Counted from the first letter of the stretch, positions 9,535 to 19,427 are shown. The stretch: 55,803 nucleotides of DNA from an uncultured Bacilli bacterium (GCA_947627355.1 CANQVX010000011.1:1-55803), one strand, 5' to 3'. Notes: generated by a model from the letters alone, not told the origin. A program made the numbers and translations.

Positions 9535-9873
9535 ATGACTGATACTAAATTAAAGATTATTTTAGAAGCATTACTCGACAAAAAAGCAAAAGATGTTGTC
9601 TACATTGATGTAAAAGAAATCAATCCTTTTGCTGACTATTTTATTATTGCAACTGCTACAAGTCAAAGACATGGTATGGCTTTAGCAAATCATTTAAAAG
9701 AAGTAATGGAAGAAAATGATATTCCAACCCATCATATTGAAGGAAGAAATTCTACAGATTGGGTTTTAGTTGATGCTAATGAATACGTAATTCATATTTT
9801 TAGTGAACAAGCACGTATTCATTTTGGACTTGAAAAACTATGGGGCAATTTAAAAATTGTTAAGGTGGACTAA
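9535..9873 (+). CDS. rsfS: Ribosomal silencing factor RsfS
   Basis: Binds protein L14 of the large subunit and blocks subunit joining when nutrients run out. The 112-residue protein shows the family signature DYFIIATATSQRHGMALANHL, then HIEGRNSTDWVLVDANEYVIHIF and a C-terminal FGLEKLWG. It starts three bases after the nadD/yqeK stop, using AAAGGA at 9521-9526. The next gene follows directly, so the whole run from yqeG looks like one operon. Confidence 0.93.
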   Translation: MTDTKLKIILEALLDKKAKDVVYIDVKEINPFADYFIIATATSQRHGMALANHLKEVMEENDIPTHHIEGRNSTDWVLVDANEYVIHIFSEQARIHFGLEKLWGNLKIVKVD

Positions 9874-10542
9874 ATGAAAATTTTATTGATTGTTGCTATG
9901 CAACTAGAACTTGAAGGATTTTTAAAGCAGTTAAAGTTTGAAATGAGATTTGATGATGGCTTTGATTATTATTATGCTAAAATTGATGATAAAGAAATCT
10001 TTTTAGTTAAAACTGAAGTGGGAAAAGTTAATGCTTCAATTATAACTACTACATTTATCTTAAAGAAAAAACCAAGATATGTAATCAATGCTGGAATTGC
10101 CGGTTCATTACATGAAAAAATCAAACCATTAACAACAATTTATGCGACAAAAACGGCATATTTTGATGTTGACTTAACACCATTTGGTTTAGCTTTAGGT
10201 CAACTTGATAATCATGATTTGTATTTTAAAACTTCTAAAGTTTTCTTAAATAATGTAACTGAAAAAGATTATAAAGGACTTATTGTAAGTAGTGATACCT
10301 TTGTTTCAACTAAAAAACAAAAAGAACATATTCTAGCTAATTTTCCTAAAGCATTAGCTTGTGATATGGAAGGTGCTAGTATTTGTCAAGTTGCCGAGTA
10401 TTTTAGACGAAAGTTTATGGTAATCCGTACCATTTCTGATATTGTTGGCAGTGAAAATCATGTTGAAAGTTATCATGACTATAAAAAAGAAGCAGTAGAA
10501 AAAGTGGTAAAAGATACCTTAAATAGCATCAAAAACTTATAA
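9874..10542 (+). CDS. mtnN: 5'-methylthioadenosine/S-adenosylhomocysteine nucleosidase
   Basis: Cleaves adenine from methylthioadenosine and S-adenosylhomocysteine. Catalytic Glu12 is kept (AMQLELEGF), as are the nucleoside-binding ACDMEGASI and the catalytic aspartate in RTISDIVG; the phosphate-phosphorylase-fold signature NAGIAGSL follows at about residue 73. Its 222 residues match the family. AAGGTGG at 9861-9867 inside rsfS serves the ATG, and the stop of rsfS touches it. A terminator follows. Confidence 0.92.
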   Translation: MKILLIVAMQLELEGFLKQLKFEMRFDDGFDYYYAKIDDKEIFLVKTEVGKVNASIITTTFILKKKPRYVINAGIAGSLHEKIKPLTTIYATKTAYFDVDLTPFGLALGQLDNHDLYFKTSKVFLNNVTEKDYKGLIVSSDTFVSTKKQKEHILANFPKALACDMEGASICQVAEYFRRKFMVIRTISDIVGSENHVESYHDYKKEAVEKVVKDTLNSIKNL

Positions 10543-10547
10543 AAATT

Positions 10548-10570
10548 AATGACCTACTTGGTCATTTTTT
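10548..10570 (+). terminator. Terminator of the yqeG-mtnN operon
   Basis: Stem AATGACC (10548-10554) / GGTCATT (10560-10566), 5-base loop, then a run of T to 10570. Confidence 0.85.
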
Positions 10571-10637
10571 AATGAATAAATGGCACATTTTTGATAAAGA
10601 AATAGGACACAATTTTATTTATTTTTTACTAGTATTA

Positions 10638-10667
10638 TTGACTTATTTATTATATAATAAATATAGT
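10638..10667 (+). promoter_or_regulatory. Promoter of the LRR lipoprotein gene
   Basis: TTGACT (10638-10643), an 18-bp spacer and TATAGT (10662-10667). A TATAAT at 10653-10658 is too close to the -35 to be its partner. AGGAGG follows at 10687. Confidence 0.6.
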
Positions 10668-10700
10668 TTACGAATCGTTGTCGTTTAGGAGGCAAAATTT

Positions 10701-13700
10701 ATGCAAAAAATAAATTCTAAAAAAATCCTTAAAGGAGCAGCATTTGGTTTGCTATGTGCAAGTTTGTTTTTAAGTTCATGCTCTAATAGTTCAAAAGGCA
10801 ATTGGATGCCAAAAGATAGTAGTTCATCTTCTAGCATTGAAGATGAAGGTGGATATACAAAACTACTTGCTCCATTCAATTTAAAGTATGATTCATCCAC
10901 TTCAGTTGTTAGTTGGACATCTGTTGATGGTGCTAGTGGCTATGTTGTAAATGTTAATGGTGATGTTAAAACCACAAGAAAAATAACAAGTACAGAATAC
11001 AAACTAAGTGAAGATGATGCTGCAGTTGCTAGATTAATCAGTGTTAAAGCTATTGGTGAAACTGGTGAAACAACTGATTCATGCTATGCAAGTATCGTCG
11101 TTAAAAAAATGGATGCCGTATCTAATTTTACATATCGCTTAAGCGATGATGATACTAATATTGAAATTACAGGATTTGCTGATGGAATTGATTTTGAACA
11201 ATTTGAAAAAAATGGCATCATTTTACCTACATTAATTGATGGCTTTGAAGTTATCGGTGTTGCAAGCCGTGCCTTTTATCGTATAACTAACACTTTAAAT
11301 CTAGTAGTTTCTGAAGGTATTGAATATGTTGCTGATGAATCATTTGCTAGTTCGAGATTTAAAGAAATTACTTTACCTACAAGTTTAAAAACAATTGGTG
11401 AAAGTGCTTTTTCATCAAGTCGTATAACAAAAATTTCAATTCCTAGAGGTGTTGATACAATAGGAAATAATGCATTTAAAGATTCTAATGTTGAAGAACT
11501 TACTTTTGATGAAAATGCAATTATTGAAACAATTCCTGAAGGTTGTTTTGATTCAACATCGATAAAAACACTTACTTTACCTGCTTCTTTAAAATATATT
11601 GAAAAAGAAGCTTTTGCTCATATTACATCTTTAACTGAAATAAACTTTGCTCCTGTTGGAAGACAAAGCAGTCTTGAAATTATTGGTGAATCAGCTTTTA
11701 TTGGTGATAGTGGTTTGAAAAATATTGTTTTTCCAGCATCACTTCTTGAAATTCAAGCAACTGCCTTTTCAGCCGTTGTTGGTCAAAGCAATAATTTTGA
11801 AACCATCATGTTTGAAGATAATGCTCATATTGAAACAATCGGTGCTAGCGCTTTTGTTAGATCACTAGGTCAATCATTTAAATATTTTGGTCCTAAGAGT
11901 GGATATACTACTAGTTCTGAATCAACTGAAGGTACTGGAAATACAGAACCTCAACAAGTTAAAATTATTTTCCCAAGTTCTTTAAAAACAATTGGAGAAC
12001 AAGCATTTCAAGGAGCATATGAAGAAATAATTGAATTTAAAGACGATAGTCAAATTCAAACAATTGAAAAACAAGCGTTTTATCAAAATGCCAATTTAGT
12101 TTCAATTAATCTTCCAAAATCACTTGAAGTAATTGGTGATTCAGCATTTAATAGTTGTAGTAAACTTGAAACTATTGCAACAACAAGTGGTGATGATTCA
12201 CAACTTAAAAAAGTTAGTGCTAATTCATTCGGTGGAACTAAATGGTACGATGATGAAACAAAAACTAAAATTATTTTGAATGGAGTTTTAATTAAAGATT
12301 TAGATGATAGTGAAACTCCTCGTGAAACACTTGAAATTGATGCAGGTGTTAAATATATTGCCAATGGTCTATATCAAAATAAACAATACACTTCAATTTC
12401 ATTACCAGATAGTTTGATTGGTATTTATGAAAATGCTTTTAATGGTAATAGTAAGATTCAAACAATTACTATTCCTAGCAACGTTGAATTTATTGAAGCT
12501 GATGCATTCAATAATTGTAGTGAAGTTCATACAATTACTTTCCAACCTGGAAGTCATTTAAAATTGATTGGTGCTAATGCTTTTGCAAATCTAGATAAAA
12601 GAGTCGATGAAGAATCACAAAAATTAACAACAGTTACTATTCCTAGCAGTGTTGAAACTTTAGGAAATGGTGCTTTTTCAGGAAACATTAACTTAGCAAC
12701 TGTTACATTTGATGCTAATTCAAGTCTTACAAGTATTGGTGCAAGTTGTTTCTATGGACTTACTAAACTTACAAGCTTTGTATTACCTGATAATGTTGAA
12801 TCAATTGGTGCAATGGCATTTGGTATTGATGCTAATGCCGAAACTGGTTTAAATACTTTTACAGTTTCTAATCAAAGTAAATTAGTAACTATTGGTGATT
12901 CAGCATTCTATAATCAAAAATTCTTAACAAGCTTTAATTTACCTGATAGTGTTGAAAGTATTGCTTCAAATGCATTCTATAATACTCAAAATCTAGAAGA
13001 ATTCAAAATTAATAGCACATCTCACTTAAAAGAATTACAAAATTCAGTATTCAATGGTAGTGGAATTAATACCTTTGTTATTCCTGCTACTATGGAATAT
13101 TTAAGTGCTGGTGCTTTTAGTGGCGCTACTAAGTTAACTAATATAACATTTGATGCTAATTCATTTAGCAATGCTTTAGATGAAAATAAAGTTATTTTTG
13201 CAGATACATTTAGAGGCTGTACATCATTAGTTGAAATTCATTTGCCTCAAAACATTTTAACAATTGAAGGTGCTGCTTTCTATGGTTGTAGCAGTTTACA
13301 AAACATTACAACATATGCAACTCAAATTGATTCAAGTGCTTTTGATGGAACTTTATTTGCTGATTCATTTGAAGATGGTTTAATTACTTTAAACCACGTT
13401 CTTATTAAATATTCAGGAAATGCTAGTGAAATAGTTTTACCTAATGATATCGTGACAATTAATCAATATGCTTTTTCACATCTTGATTCTTTAACTTCAA
13501 TTAGTTTACCTGCTTCTCTTGAAACTATTTATGAAGATGCTTTTTCAAGCTGTGTTAACTTAAAAACAATTACAATTCCTGCAAATTCAAGTTTAAAAAC
13601 AATTGCTAATAGTGCTTTTGCTAATTGTAGTGCTTTAACTGAATTTAACTTTACAAGTGAACTTGTAGAAATTGCTCCATATGCCTTTTTAAATTGTAGT

Positions 13701-14966
13701 AGTTTAACAAGTGTTGATTTAAGTAAGACAAAACTTGAAACAATTTCTTTTGCTTCATTTGCTAATTGTAGAAAACTTCAAAATTTAACTTTACCTCAAA
13801 ATCTTGAAACTATTGAAGGTGCTGCTTTCTATTTTGATAGCATTAATGAAATAAATATTCCAAAGACTGTTAAATCAATTGGTGAATATGCATTTGCATT
13901 TAATATTAAAAATGCTAATGCAACTCCAATTAACTTTGTTAATTATGATGAAACAAGTGTTTTAAAGACTATTGAAACACATAAAGCAAGTATCCTTGAA
14001 AGTATTAATAATTATCAATTTAGTATCGAAAATATTTCATTTGCTAATGATGGATTACTAGAAAATGTTGATTCGTTTGCTTTCATGGCTTCTAACATTG
14101 AAGAACTATTATTACCTGAAACTCCAAACAGCAATATTTTCCTTGCTAGTGATTCATTTAGTTATGCTTATAAACTTCAAAAAGTTACTTTTGAAATGAA
14201 TGTAAGCTTTGAACTTGGTGTTTTACGTAATGCCACATCATTAAAACAAATTGAACATAATAGTGATATTTTAACTTTCACAGCCTTTGGTAATACTATG
14301 AGTTCATTACCTACAAGTCTTGAAAAGATTATCATTTCTGATGGTTCAACTGCTATTTTAACTGATGCTTTCAATGGTTATTCATTTGTTAAAGAAATAG
14401 TTTTACCAACATCAATTAAAACTGTTGGTCCTAGAGCATTTTATGGTTGTCGATCACTTACAAGTATTAATCTAACTAATGTTGAATCAATTGGTGATGA
14501 AGCATTCTTTGGTTGTACTAATTTAAGTACAATTACTACTGGTAATTCATTATTAAAAGTTGGTTCTAATGCTTTTCTAGCAACTGCTTATTTAAACGCT
14601 AAAAGACAATTAAGTGATGAATTTATAATCGTTAATAATGTTTTAATTCTTTATAATGGAAATAAGAAAACTGTAAATATTCCAAGTGGTGTTGTAGCCA
14701 TTGCTGGTGGGGCATTTGTTGGAAATACTGATGTTGAAGAAATTATTGCCCCTAGCAGTTTAACATATATTGCTTATGGTGCTTTTTCTGGTAATGATAA
14801 CTTAAAAACACTTGACTTAAAAGCATGTAGTAGTGTTGTTGAAATTGAATTATATATTTTTGATGATTTATCTAGTGACTTTAAAGTTGTTGTTTCAAAT
14901 AAAGATAACTATTTAACTGATGAAAATATTTATTGGAAACTTTATAGAGATTATTTAAAAGCTTAA
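10701..14966 (+). CDS. Large leucine-rich-repeat surface lipoprotein (BspA/LRR_5 type)
   Basis: A 1421-residue exported protein. The signal peptide ends in a lipobox, FLSSC, with Cys27 as the predicted lipidated residue; a serine/acidic linker follows. Residues about 54-135 resemble a fibronectin-III-like fold (FNLKYDSSTSVVSWT, YVVNVNG). From about 185 to 1395 it is built of roughly 23-residue repeats of the BspA/TpLRR kind, consensus L..I.LP.SLETIG..AF..C. Such proteins bind host matrix or other cells in gut and oral bacteria, but the ligand here cannot be told. It has its own promoter and AGGAGG (10687-10692). No cell-wall anchor motif is seen. No terminator was found before nusB, so read-through is possible. 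Confidence 0.88.
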   Translation: MQKINSKKILKGAAFGLLCASLFLSSCSNSSKGNWMPKDSSSSSSIEDEGGYTKLLAPFNLKYDSSTSVVSWTSVDGASGYVVNVNGDVKTTRKITSTEYKLSEDDAAVARLISVKAIGETGETTDSCYASIVVKKMDAVSNFTYRLSDDDTNIEITGFADGIDFEQFEKNGIILPTLIDGFEVIGVASRAFYRITNTLNLVVSEGIEYVADESFASSRFKEITLPTSLKTIGESAFSSSRITKISIPRGVDTIGNNAFKDSNVEELTFDENAIIETIPEGCFDSTSIKTLTLPASLKYIEKEAFAHITSLTEINFAPVGRQSSLEIIGESAFIGDSGLKNIVFPASLLEIQATAFSAVVGQSNNFETIMFEDNAHIETIGASAFVRSLGQSFKYFGPKSGYTTSSESTEGTGNTEPQQVKIIFPSSLKTIGEQAFQGAYEEIIEFKDDSQIQTIEKQAFYQNANLVSINLPKSLEVIGDSAFNSCSKLETIATTSGDDSQLKKVSANSFGGTKWYDDETKTKIILNGVLIKDLDDSETPRETLEIDAGVKYIANGLYQNKQYTSISLPDSLIGIYENAFNGNSKIQTITIPSNVEFIEADAFNNCSEVHTITFQPGSHLKLIGANAFANLDKRVDEESQKLTTVTIPSSVETLGNGAFSGNINLATVTFDANSSLTSIGASCFYGLTKLTSFVLPDNVESIGAMAFGIDANAETGLNTFTVSNQSKLVTIGDSAFYNQKFLTSFNLPDSVESIASNAFYNTQNLEEFKINSTSHLKELQNSVFNGSGINTFVIPATMEYLSAGAFSGATKLTNITFDANSFSNALDENKVIFADTFRGCTSLVEIHLPQNILTIEGAAFYGCSSLQNITTYATQIDSSAFDGTLFADSFEDGLITLNHVLIKYSGNASEIVLPNDIVTINQYAFSHLDSLTSISLPASLETIYEDAFSSCVNLKTITIPANSSLKTIANSAFANCSALTEFNFTSELVEIAPYAFLNCSSLTSVDLSKTKLETISFASFANCRKLQNLTLPQNLETIEGAAFYFDSINEINIPKTVKSIGEYAFAFNIKNANATPINFVNYDETSVLKTIETHKASILESINNYQFSIENISFANDGLLENVDSFAFMASNIEELLLPETPNSNIFLASDSFSYAYKLQKVTFEMNVSFELGVLRNATSLKQIEHNSDILTFTAFGNTMSSLPTSLEKIIISDGSTAILTDAFNGYSFVKEIVLPTSIKTVGPRAFYGCRSLTSINLTNVESIGDEAFFGCTNLSTITTGNSLLKVGSNAFLATAYLNAKRQLSDEFIIVNNVLILYNGNKKTVNIPSGVVAIAGGAFVGNTDVEEIIAPSSLTYIAYGAFSGNDNLKTLDLKACSSVVEIELYIFDDLSSDFKVVVSNKDNYLTDENIYWKLYRDYLKA

Positions 14967-14988
14967 TTTAGTTTTTGTAGGTGCTTAT

Positions 14989-15426
14989 ATGGAACAAGAA
15001 AATAAATTATCAAGAACTAAAATGCATGAAAATGCCATGATTTGTCTTTACCAATATTTGTTTTATCAAAAAGTTAATAGAATTTATCGTAAATCGATAA
15101 ATGAAATAGTTTTAGATGTTACAAATATTAGTTTTGATGATTGTGATGACTTTTTTAAGTGCATTTTATTTGAAGCATATCAAGATAAAAAACAATTAAT
15201 TGAAATTATTTCTAATTGTCTTGAAAAAAGTTGGAAATTTAATCGTTTAGCTTTAATTGCTCAAGCGATTCTTTTGCTGTTTAGTGAAGAAATTATAAAC
15301 CATCGTGTTGAAGTTAATGTTGCTATTGACGTTGCTGTTGATTTAGCTAAACGTTATTTAGATGATGGTGATTATAAATTTATTCATGCCGTTTTAAATC
15401 GTATAGGTAAAGAATATGCCAAATAA
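14989..15426 (+). CDS. nusB: Transcription antitermination factor NusB
   Basis: All-helical RNA-binding factor that, with NusE/S10, supports antitermination on rRNA operons. The 145-residue protein carries the NusB fold signature: SRTKMHENAMICLYQYLF at the N-terminus, WKFNRLALIAQAILLL in the middle, and VEVNVAIDVAVDLAKRYLDD followed by KFIHAVLNRIGK at the end. AGGTG (14979-14983) precedes the ATG. xseA starts 11 bases before its stop, and the nusB-xseA-xseB-tlyA-recN order is the usual Bacillota arrangement. Confidence 0.93.
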   Translation: MEQENKLSRTKMHENAMICLYQYLFYQKVNRIYRKSINEIVLDVTNISFDDCDDFFKCILFEAYQDKKQLIEIISNCLEKSWKFNRLALIAQAILLLFSEEIINHRVEVNVAIDVAVDLAKRYLDDGDYKFIHAVLNRIGKEYAK

Positions 15427-16681
15427 CGAATTTTTAACTGTAAGTGAAGTAAATAGCTATATCAAAGCTTATTTAGAAAATAATTATTTTTTAAATGAAA
15501 TTTGCGTTAAAGGGGAAATTTCAAATTTTAAGCGTCACCAAACTGGTACGCTTTATTTTAGCATTAAAGATAATACTTCTAAGATAAATGTTGTAATGTT
15601 TGCAAGCAATGCTTATAAAGTCAAAGCCCCTTTAAAAGATGGTATGCTTGTTTTACTAAAAGGAAGAATTACAGTTTATGAAGCGGCTGGTAGTTATCAA
15701 ATCGTATGTAATGAATTATTAGTTGATTCAGTTGGTCAATTATATATGGAATATGAAAGACTTAAAAAACAATTAGAATCCGAAGGTTTATTTGATAGCC
15801 GTTATAAAAAACAAATACCAGCTTATCCTACAAAAATTGGAATAATTACTGCTCCTAAAGGAGCTGCTATTCATGATATGGTTAACACTATTAACTTGCG
15901 TTGGCCACTTGCTGATATTATTTTATTTCCTTCATTAGTTCAAGGTGTTAGAGCTGCTGAAGATATCGTAAGAAATATTAAAATTGCCGATAGTTACGGA
16001 GTTGATGTCATCATTTGTGGTCGTGGTGGTGGTTCAATTGAAGACTTATGGCCATTTAATGAAGAAATAGTAGCAAGAGCAATCTTTAATTGTAAAACTC
16101 CAATTATTTCGGCTGTTGGCCATCAAAGCGATTTTACCATTGCTGACTTTGTAGCTGATAGAAGAGGACTTACCCCAACTGATGGCGCAGTTATTGCAAC
16201 TCCAGATTTAAAAAAGGTTCTAGAACAATTAAAAGATAAAAATAAATTGTTAACTCAAGCCATGCTAAAAATATATGAAAAACATAAAGCACGTCTTGAA
16301 CAATTAAAAAAATCATATATCTTTAAACATCCTGAAAAGTTATATGAGACCTATCGACTTAAACTTGAAAATCTAGAGACCACTATGTTTCAAAATATTC
16401 AACAATTAAATGAATTAACTAAACGAGATTTAAAAAATAAAATAGATAAGATTAATAATTCATTTAATTCAATATATAAACAAAATCAACATCAATTTAT
16501 TACTTTAGTTGCTAAATTAGATGCTTTAAGTCCACTTAAAATTTTAAAAAGAGGTTATAGTGTGGCTTTTAAAGATAATAAGAGTTTAAAAAGTGTTAAT
16601 GATGTAGCCATCGATGATGAAATTAAATTGCAACTAAGTGATGGAAAAATAATTAATAAAGTTATTGCAAAGGAGAAATAA
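15416..16681 (+). CDS. xseA: Exodeoxyribonuclease VII large subunit
   Basis: Catalytic subunit of exonuclease VII, which degrades single-stranded DNA from both ends. The N-terminal OB fold shows VKGEISNFKRHQTGTLYFSI; the nuclease core shows GIITAPKGAAIHDM, ICGRGGGSIEDLWPFNEE and SAVGHQSDFTIADFVAD with RRGLTPT; a long helical region (about 260-370) binds XseB. Its 421 residues are within the normal range. It overlaps nusB by 11 bases. Confidence 0.94.
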   Translation: MPNNEFLTVSEVNSYIKAYLENNYFLNEICVKGEISNFKRHQTGTLYFSIKDNTSKINVVMFASNAYKVKAPLKDGMLVLLKGRITVYEAAGSYQIVCNELLVDSVGQLYMEYERLKKQLESEGLFDSRYKKQIPAYPTKIGIITAPKGAAIHDMVNTINLRWPLADIILFPSLVQGVRAAEDIVRNIKIADSYGVDVIICGRGGGSIEDLWPFNEEIVARAIFNCKTPIISAVGHQSDFTIADFVADRRGLTPTDGAVIATPDLKKVLEQLKDKNKLLTQAMLKIYEKHKARLEQLKKSYIFKHPEKLYETYRLKLENLETTMFQNIQQLNELTKRDLKNKIDKINNSFNSIYKQNQHQFITLVAKLDALSPLKILKRGYSVAFKDNKSLKSVNDVAIDDEIKLQLSDGKIINKVIAKEK

Positions 16682-16684
16682 ACC

Positions 16685-16921
16685 ATGGAAGAAAATAAAA
16701 CTTTTGAACAATCATTAAAACAATTAGATGAAATTGTTGAAAAATTACAAAATGGTGATGTGGAATTAGAAACAGCATATTCTCTATTTGAACAAGGTAT
16801 GAAAATTTCTAAAGAATGTGAAGAAAAATTAACTAATATTGAAGCAAAACTTGCTAAAATCTTACAAGATAATCAACTCGAAGATTTAAATCTTGAAGAT
16901 AATGAATCTAGCAATGGCTAA
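16685..16921 (+). CDS. xseB: Exodeoxyribonuclease VII small subunit
   Basis: A 78-residue helical-hairpin protein that wraps the XseA stalk. The pattern FEQSLKQLDEIVEKLQNGDV followed by LETAYSLFEQGMKISKECEEKL is diagnostic. AAGGAGA ends just before the xseA stop and serves this ATG. The tail is acidic. The tlyA start lies inside its last codons. Confidence 0.94.
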   Translation: MEENKTFEQSLKQLDEIVEKLQNGDVELETAYSLFEQGMKISKECEEKLTNIEAKLAKILQDNQLEDLNLEDNESSNG

Positions 16922-17723
16922 AGTTAGAATCGATGTTTTATTAGTAGATAAAGGATTAGTTAAAACTAGATCAAAAGCTAAACAATTAATTGAAGCTAAT
17001 TTTGTTTATTTAAATAATAAATTAGTCACTAAATGTGGTGAATTAGTAAGCGACAATGATTTAATAACCATTCAAGATAATAATATTTGTGAATATGTAT
17101 CTCGTGGTGGTCTTAAATTAAAAAAGGCTTTAGATGAATTTAAAATAGATGTCACTAATAAAGTTTGTTTAGATATTGGTGCATCAACTGGTGGCTTTAG
17201 TGATTGTTTATTAAAACATGGGGCTAGTCATGTTTATGCTTTAGATGTAGGTAGTTTACAATTAGCTGATTCTTTAAAAAATAATCCTAAATTAACATCT
17301 TTAGAAAACATTAATTTTAAGGATGCTACCTTAGATTTATTTTCCTTAAAGATTGATTTAATTACCATTGATGTGTCATTTATTTCTTTAAGGGCAATGC
17401 TTTTAAAGATAAAAGAATTATTTAATAATATTCCAGTTATTGCTTTATTTAAGCCTCAATTTGAAGTTGGTGCTAATAATATTCATAAAAATGGAGTGGT
17501 CACTGATAAAAATGTTCATTTAAATGCTCTTACAAGTTTTATTCAATTTTTAAATGATATTGGTTTTAGTTTAAATGATATTACTTATTCACCAATTACT
17601 GGTTTAAAAGAAGGAAATATTGAATATTTATGTAAAATTAATTTTAGTAACGATAAGTTAACTGTTGATTTAAAAAATGTTATTAAACAAGCATTTTTAG
17701 TTTTAAGGGGGGAATCATTATGA
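16914..17723 (+). CDS. tlyA: TlyA-family rRNA methyltransferase (S4 plus FtsJ-like domain)
   Basis: RNA-binding S4 domain at the N-terminus (RIDVLLVDKGLVKTRSKAKQ) followed by an FtsJ-like methyltransferase domain: SAM motif CLDIGASTGGFSDCLL, then ALDVGSLQL, DLITIDVSFISL and FKPQFEVG. Mycobacterial TlyA methylates rRNA 2'-O positions; the Bacillus homologue YqxC is less well characterised. ATG at 16914 fits the S4 domain start and overlaps xseB by eight bases. An upstream TTG at 16893 has no homology support. It ends TGA within the recN ATGA overlap. Confidence 0.9.
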   Translation: MAKVRIDVLLVDKGLVKTRSKAKQLIEANFVYLNNKLVTKCGELVSDNDLITIQDNNICEYVSRGGLKLKKALDEFKIDVTNKVCLDIGASTGGFSDCLLKHGASHVYALDVGSLQLADSLKNNPKLTSLENINFKDATLDLFSLKIDLITIDVSFISLRAMLLKIKELFNNIPVIALFKPQFEVGANNIHKNGVVTDKNVHLNALTSFIQFLNDIGFSLNDITYSPITGLKEGNIEYLCKINFSNDKLTVDLKNVIKQAFLVLRGESL

Positions 17724-19366
17724 TTAAGCAAATCACAATTAAAAATTTAGCCATTCTTGATGATATAACTTTAGAATTTAATGATTCTTTAAATATTTTA
17801 ACTGGGGAAACTGGTGCTGGTAAATCAATTATTATCGATGCTTTATCTTTAGTGTTTGGTGCAAGAGCTAGCATGGATATGATAAGAACTGGCACTGATC
17901 AAGCAAAAATTGAGGCCTTATTATTTTTAAATGAAAATACTGCTAAAAAAGTAAAAGAAATCACAGATATTGATGTAAGTGATGAATGCATTATTCAACG
18001 TGTTTTATATAGTAATGGTAGATCAGTTGCTAAAATCAATGGAAATCTAGTACCAGCAAGTTTACTTGCAAGTATTGCTACATTTTTAATTGATATTCAT
18101 TCACAACACGAAAATCAATTCTTATTAAAACAAGAATATCATTTATCTTTATTAGATGAATATATTCAATCATTTGATAAAAATTTCTTAAAAGAGTATC
18201 AAGAAAGTTTCAATAAATTATTAGAATTGTATAAAAATAAAGAAGAATTGAACCAAAGATTTTCCTCAATTCAAGATATTGATTATCTAAACTTCCAATT
18301 AAATGAACTAAAAGATGTTTTAACTGATGATGAAGAAATACAAGTTCAAGAAGAATATAAAAACTTGCAAAGCATGGAAAAGAATGCCACTATAATTGAT
18401 GATGTCTTAGTCCATTTAGATGGCCCTCAACAAGCACTTGATCAATTATATTATGCTTTAAAAGATTTAGCTAAAATAAATGATAATGAAACAATTCAAA
18501 GTTATTATCAAAGACTTGAAAGTGATTATTTAGATTTAAAAGACTTTGCTGAAAGTTTTAAAAAACAATTTGATATCTCAAATTTTGATGAAAATCGTTT
18601 AGATGAATTACAAGAAATGATTACTAAAACTAATCGTTTAAAAAGAAAATATAATGTAAATCATCTATATCAACTAAAATTAGATATTGAAAATAAAATA
18701 CAATTATATGATAACTTTAAAGAAGAAATTGATGCCATTGATGAAAGTATCATTAAACAAGAAAATATTTGTAATGAACTTGCTACTAAACTAACAAGCA
18801 TTAGAAAAAAATATGCGATTCAACTTGAAAATGAAATTCAAAATGAATTAAAAGATTTATATTTAGAAGATGCTTCATTTAAGATTCAATTTAACGTTGC
18901 TAGTAAGTTATTATATGAAGGAAAAGATGAAATAGCATTCTATTTATCAGCAAACAAAGGTGAACCTTTAATGCCACTAATTAAAGTTGCTTCAGGTGGT
19001 GAAGTAAGTAGAATGATGCTAGGAATTAAAACAGTATTTTGCAAATTATTTAACGTTTCGACCGTTATTTTTGATGAAATTGATACTGGTGTAAGTGGTA
19101 AAGTTGCCACAGCTATGGGAAAGAAAATGAAAGAAATTGCTAAAGTTTGCCAAGTTTTAGCAGTCACTCATTTACCACAAGTTGCTAGTTTCAGTGATAA
19201 TCATTTATATATTTATAAATTGGTTGAAAATGGAAGAACTAAAACTCAAGTAAAAATACTTGATGAAGAAGCAAAAATTAATGAAATAGCTAGGTTATTA
19301 TCAGGAAAAGAAATAACAAATAATTCCATTCAACTAGCTAAAGATTTAATTTTTTCCAATAAGTAA
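17720..19366 (+). CDS. recN: DNA repair protein RecN
   Basis: SMC-like ATPase recruited to double-strand breaks. Walker A is GETGAGKS at residues 29-36; the C-terminal half has the ABC signature VASGGEVSRMMLG and Walker B VIFDEIDTGVSG, with HSQHENQFLL near residue 130. The middle (about 170-370) is a coiled coil. Its 548 residues are typical. AAGGGGGG (17705-17712) is the ribosome site and the ATG overlaps the tlyA stop. recN-spoIVB-spo0A is the conserved order in spore formers. The hairpin before spoIVB probably ends this operon. Confidence 0.95.
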   Translation: MIKQITIKNLAILDDITLEFNDSLNILTGETGAGKSIIIDALSLVFGARASMDMIRTGTDQAKIEALLFLNENTAKKVKEITDIDVSDECIIQRVLYSNGRSVAKINGNLVPASLLASIATFLIDIHSQHENQFLLKQEYHLSLLDEYIQSFDKNFLKEYQESFNKLLELYKNKEELNQRFSSIQDIDYLNFQLNELKDVLTDDEEIQVQEEYKNLQSMEKNATIIDDVLVHLDGPQQALDQLYYALKDLAKINDNETIQSYYQRLESDYLDLKDFAESFKKQFDISNFDENRLDELQEMITKTNRLKRKYNVNHLYQLKLDIENKIQLYDNFKEEIDAIDESIIKQENICNELATKLTSIRKKYAIQLENEIQNELKDLYLEDASFKIQFNVASKLLYEGKDEIAFYLSANKGEPLMPLIKVASGGEVSRMMLGIKTVFCKLFNVSTVIFDEIDTGVSGKVATAMGKKMKEIAKVCQVLAVTHLPQVASFSDNHLYIYKLVENGRTKTQVKILDEEAKINEIARLLSGKEITNNSIQLAKDLIFSNK

Positions 19367-19369
19367 CTT

Positions 19370-19400
19370 GAATAATAAAAACCTCGTTAAGCCATACAAT
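19370..19400 (+). promoter_or_regulatory. Sporulation-type (sigma-G/E-like) promoter of spoIVB
   Basis: GAATA at 19370-19374, 18 bp, then CATACAAT at 19393-19400. This fits the usual sigma-G form (GHATR, 18 bp, CATNHTA) with one mismatch, and its -10 also fits sigma-E. The vegetative reading lacks a -35 box. In Bacillus spoIVB is made in the forespore under sigma-F and sigma-G. Confidence 0.5.
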
Positions 19401-19424
19401 ATAGGTGGTGAAAGGAGGTTTTTT
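19377..19424 (+). promoter_or_regulatory. Hairpin covering the spoIVB ribosome site; possible recN operon terminator
   Basis: AAAAACCTC (19377-19385) can pair with GAGGTTTTT (19415-19423), nine base pairs with a 29-base loop, followed by the end of a T run. The 3' arm includes the GAGG of the spoIVB SD (19411-19418). A transcript starting from the promoter at 19370-19400 would begin near 19407 and lack the 5' arm. The same design precedes sigG. Confidence 0.55.
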
Positions 19425-19427
19425 ATT

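Noticed and set aside
10638-10658. TTGACT paired with TATAAT at 10653 as a promoter
   Set aside because: The spacer is only 9 bp; TATAGT at 10662 gives the workable 18 bp.
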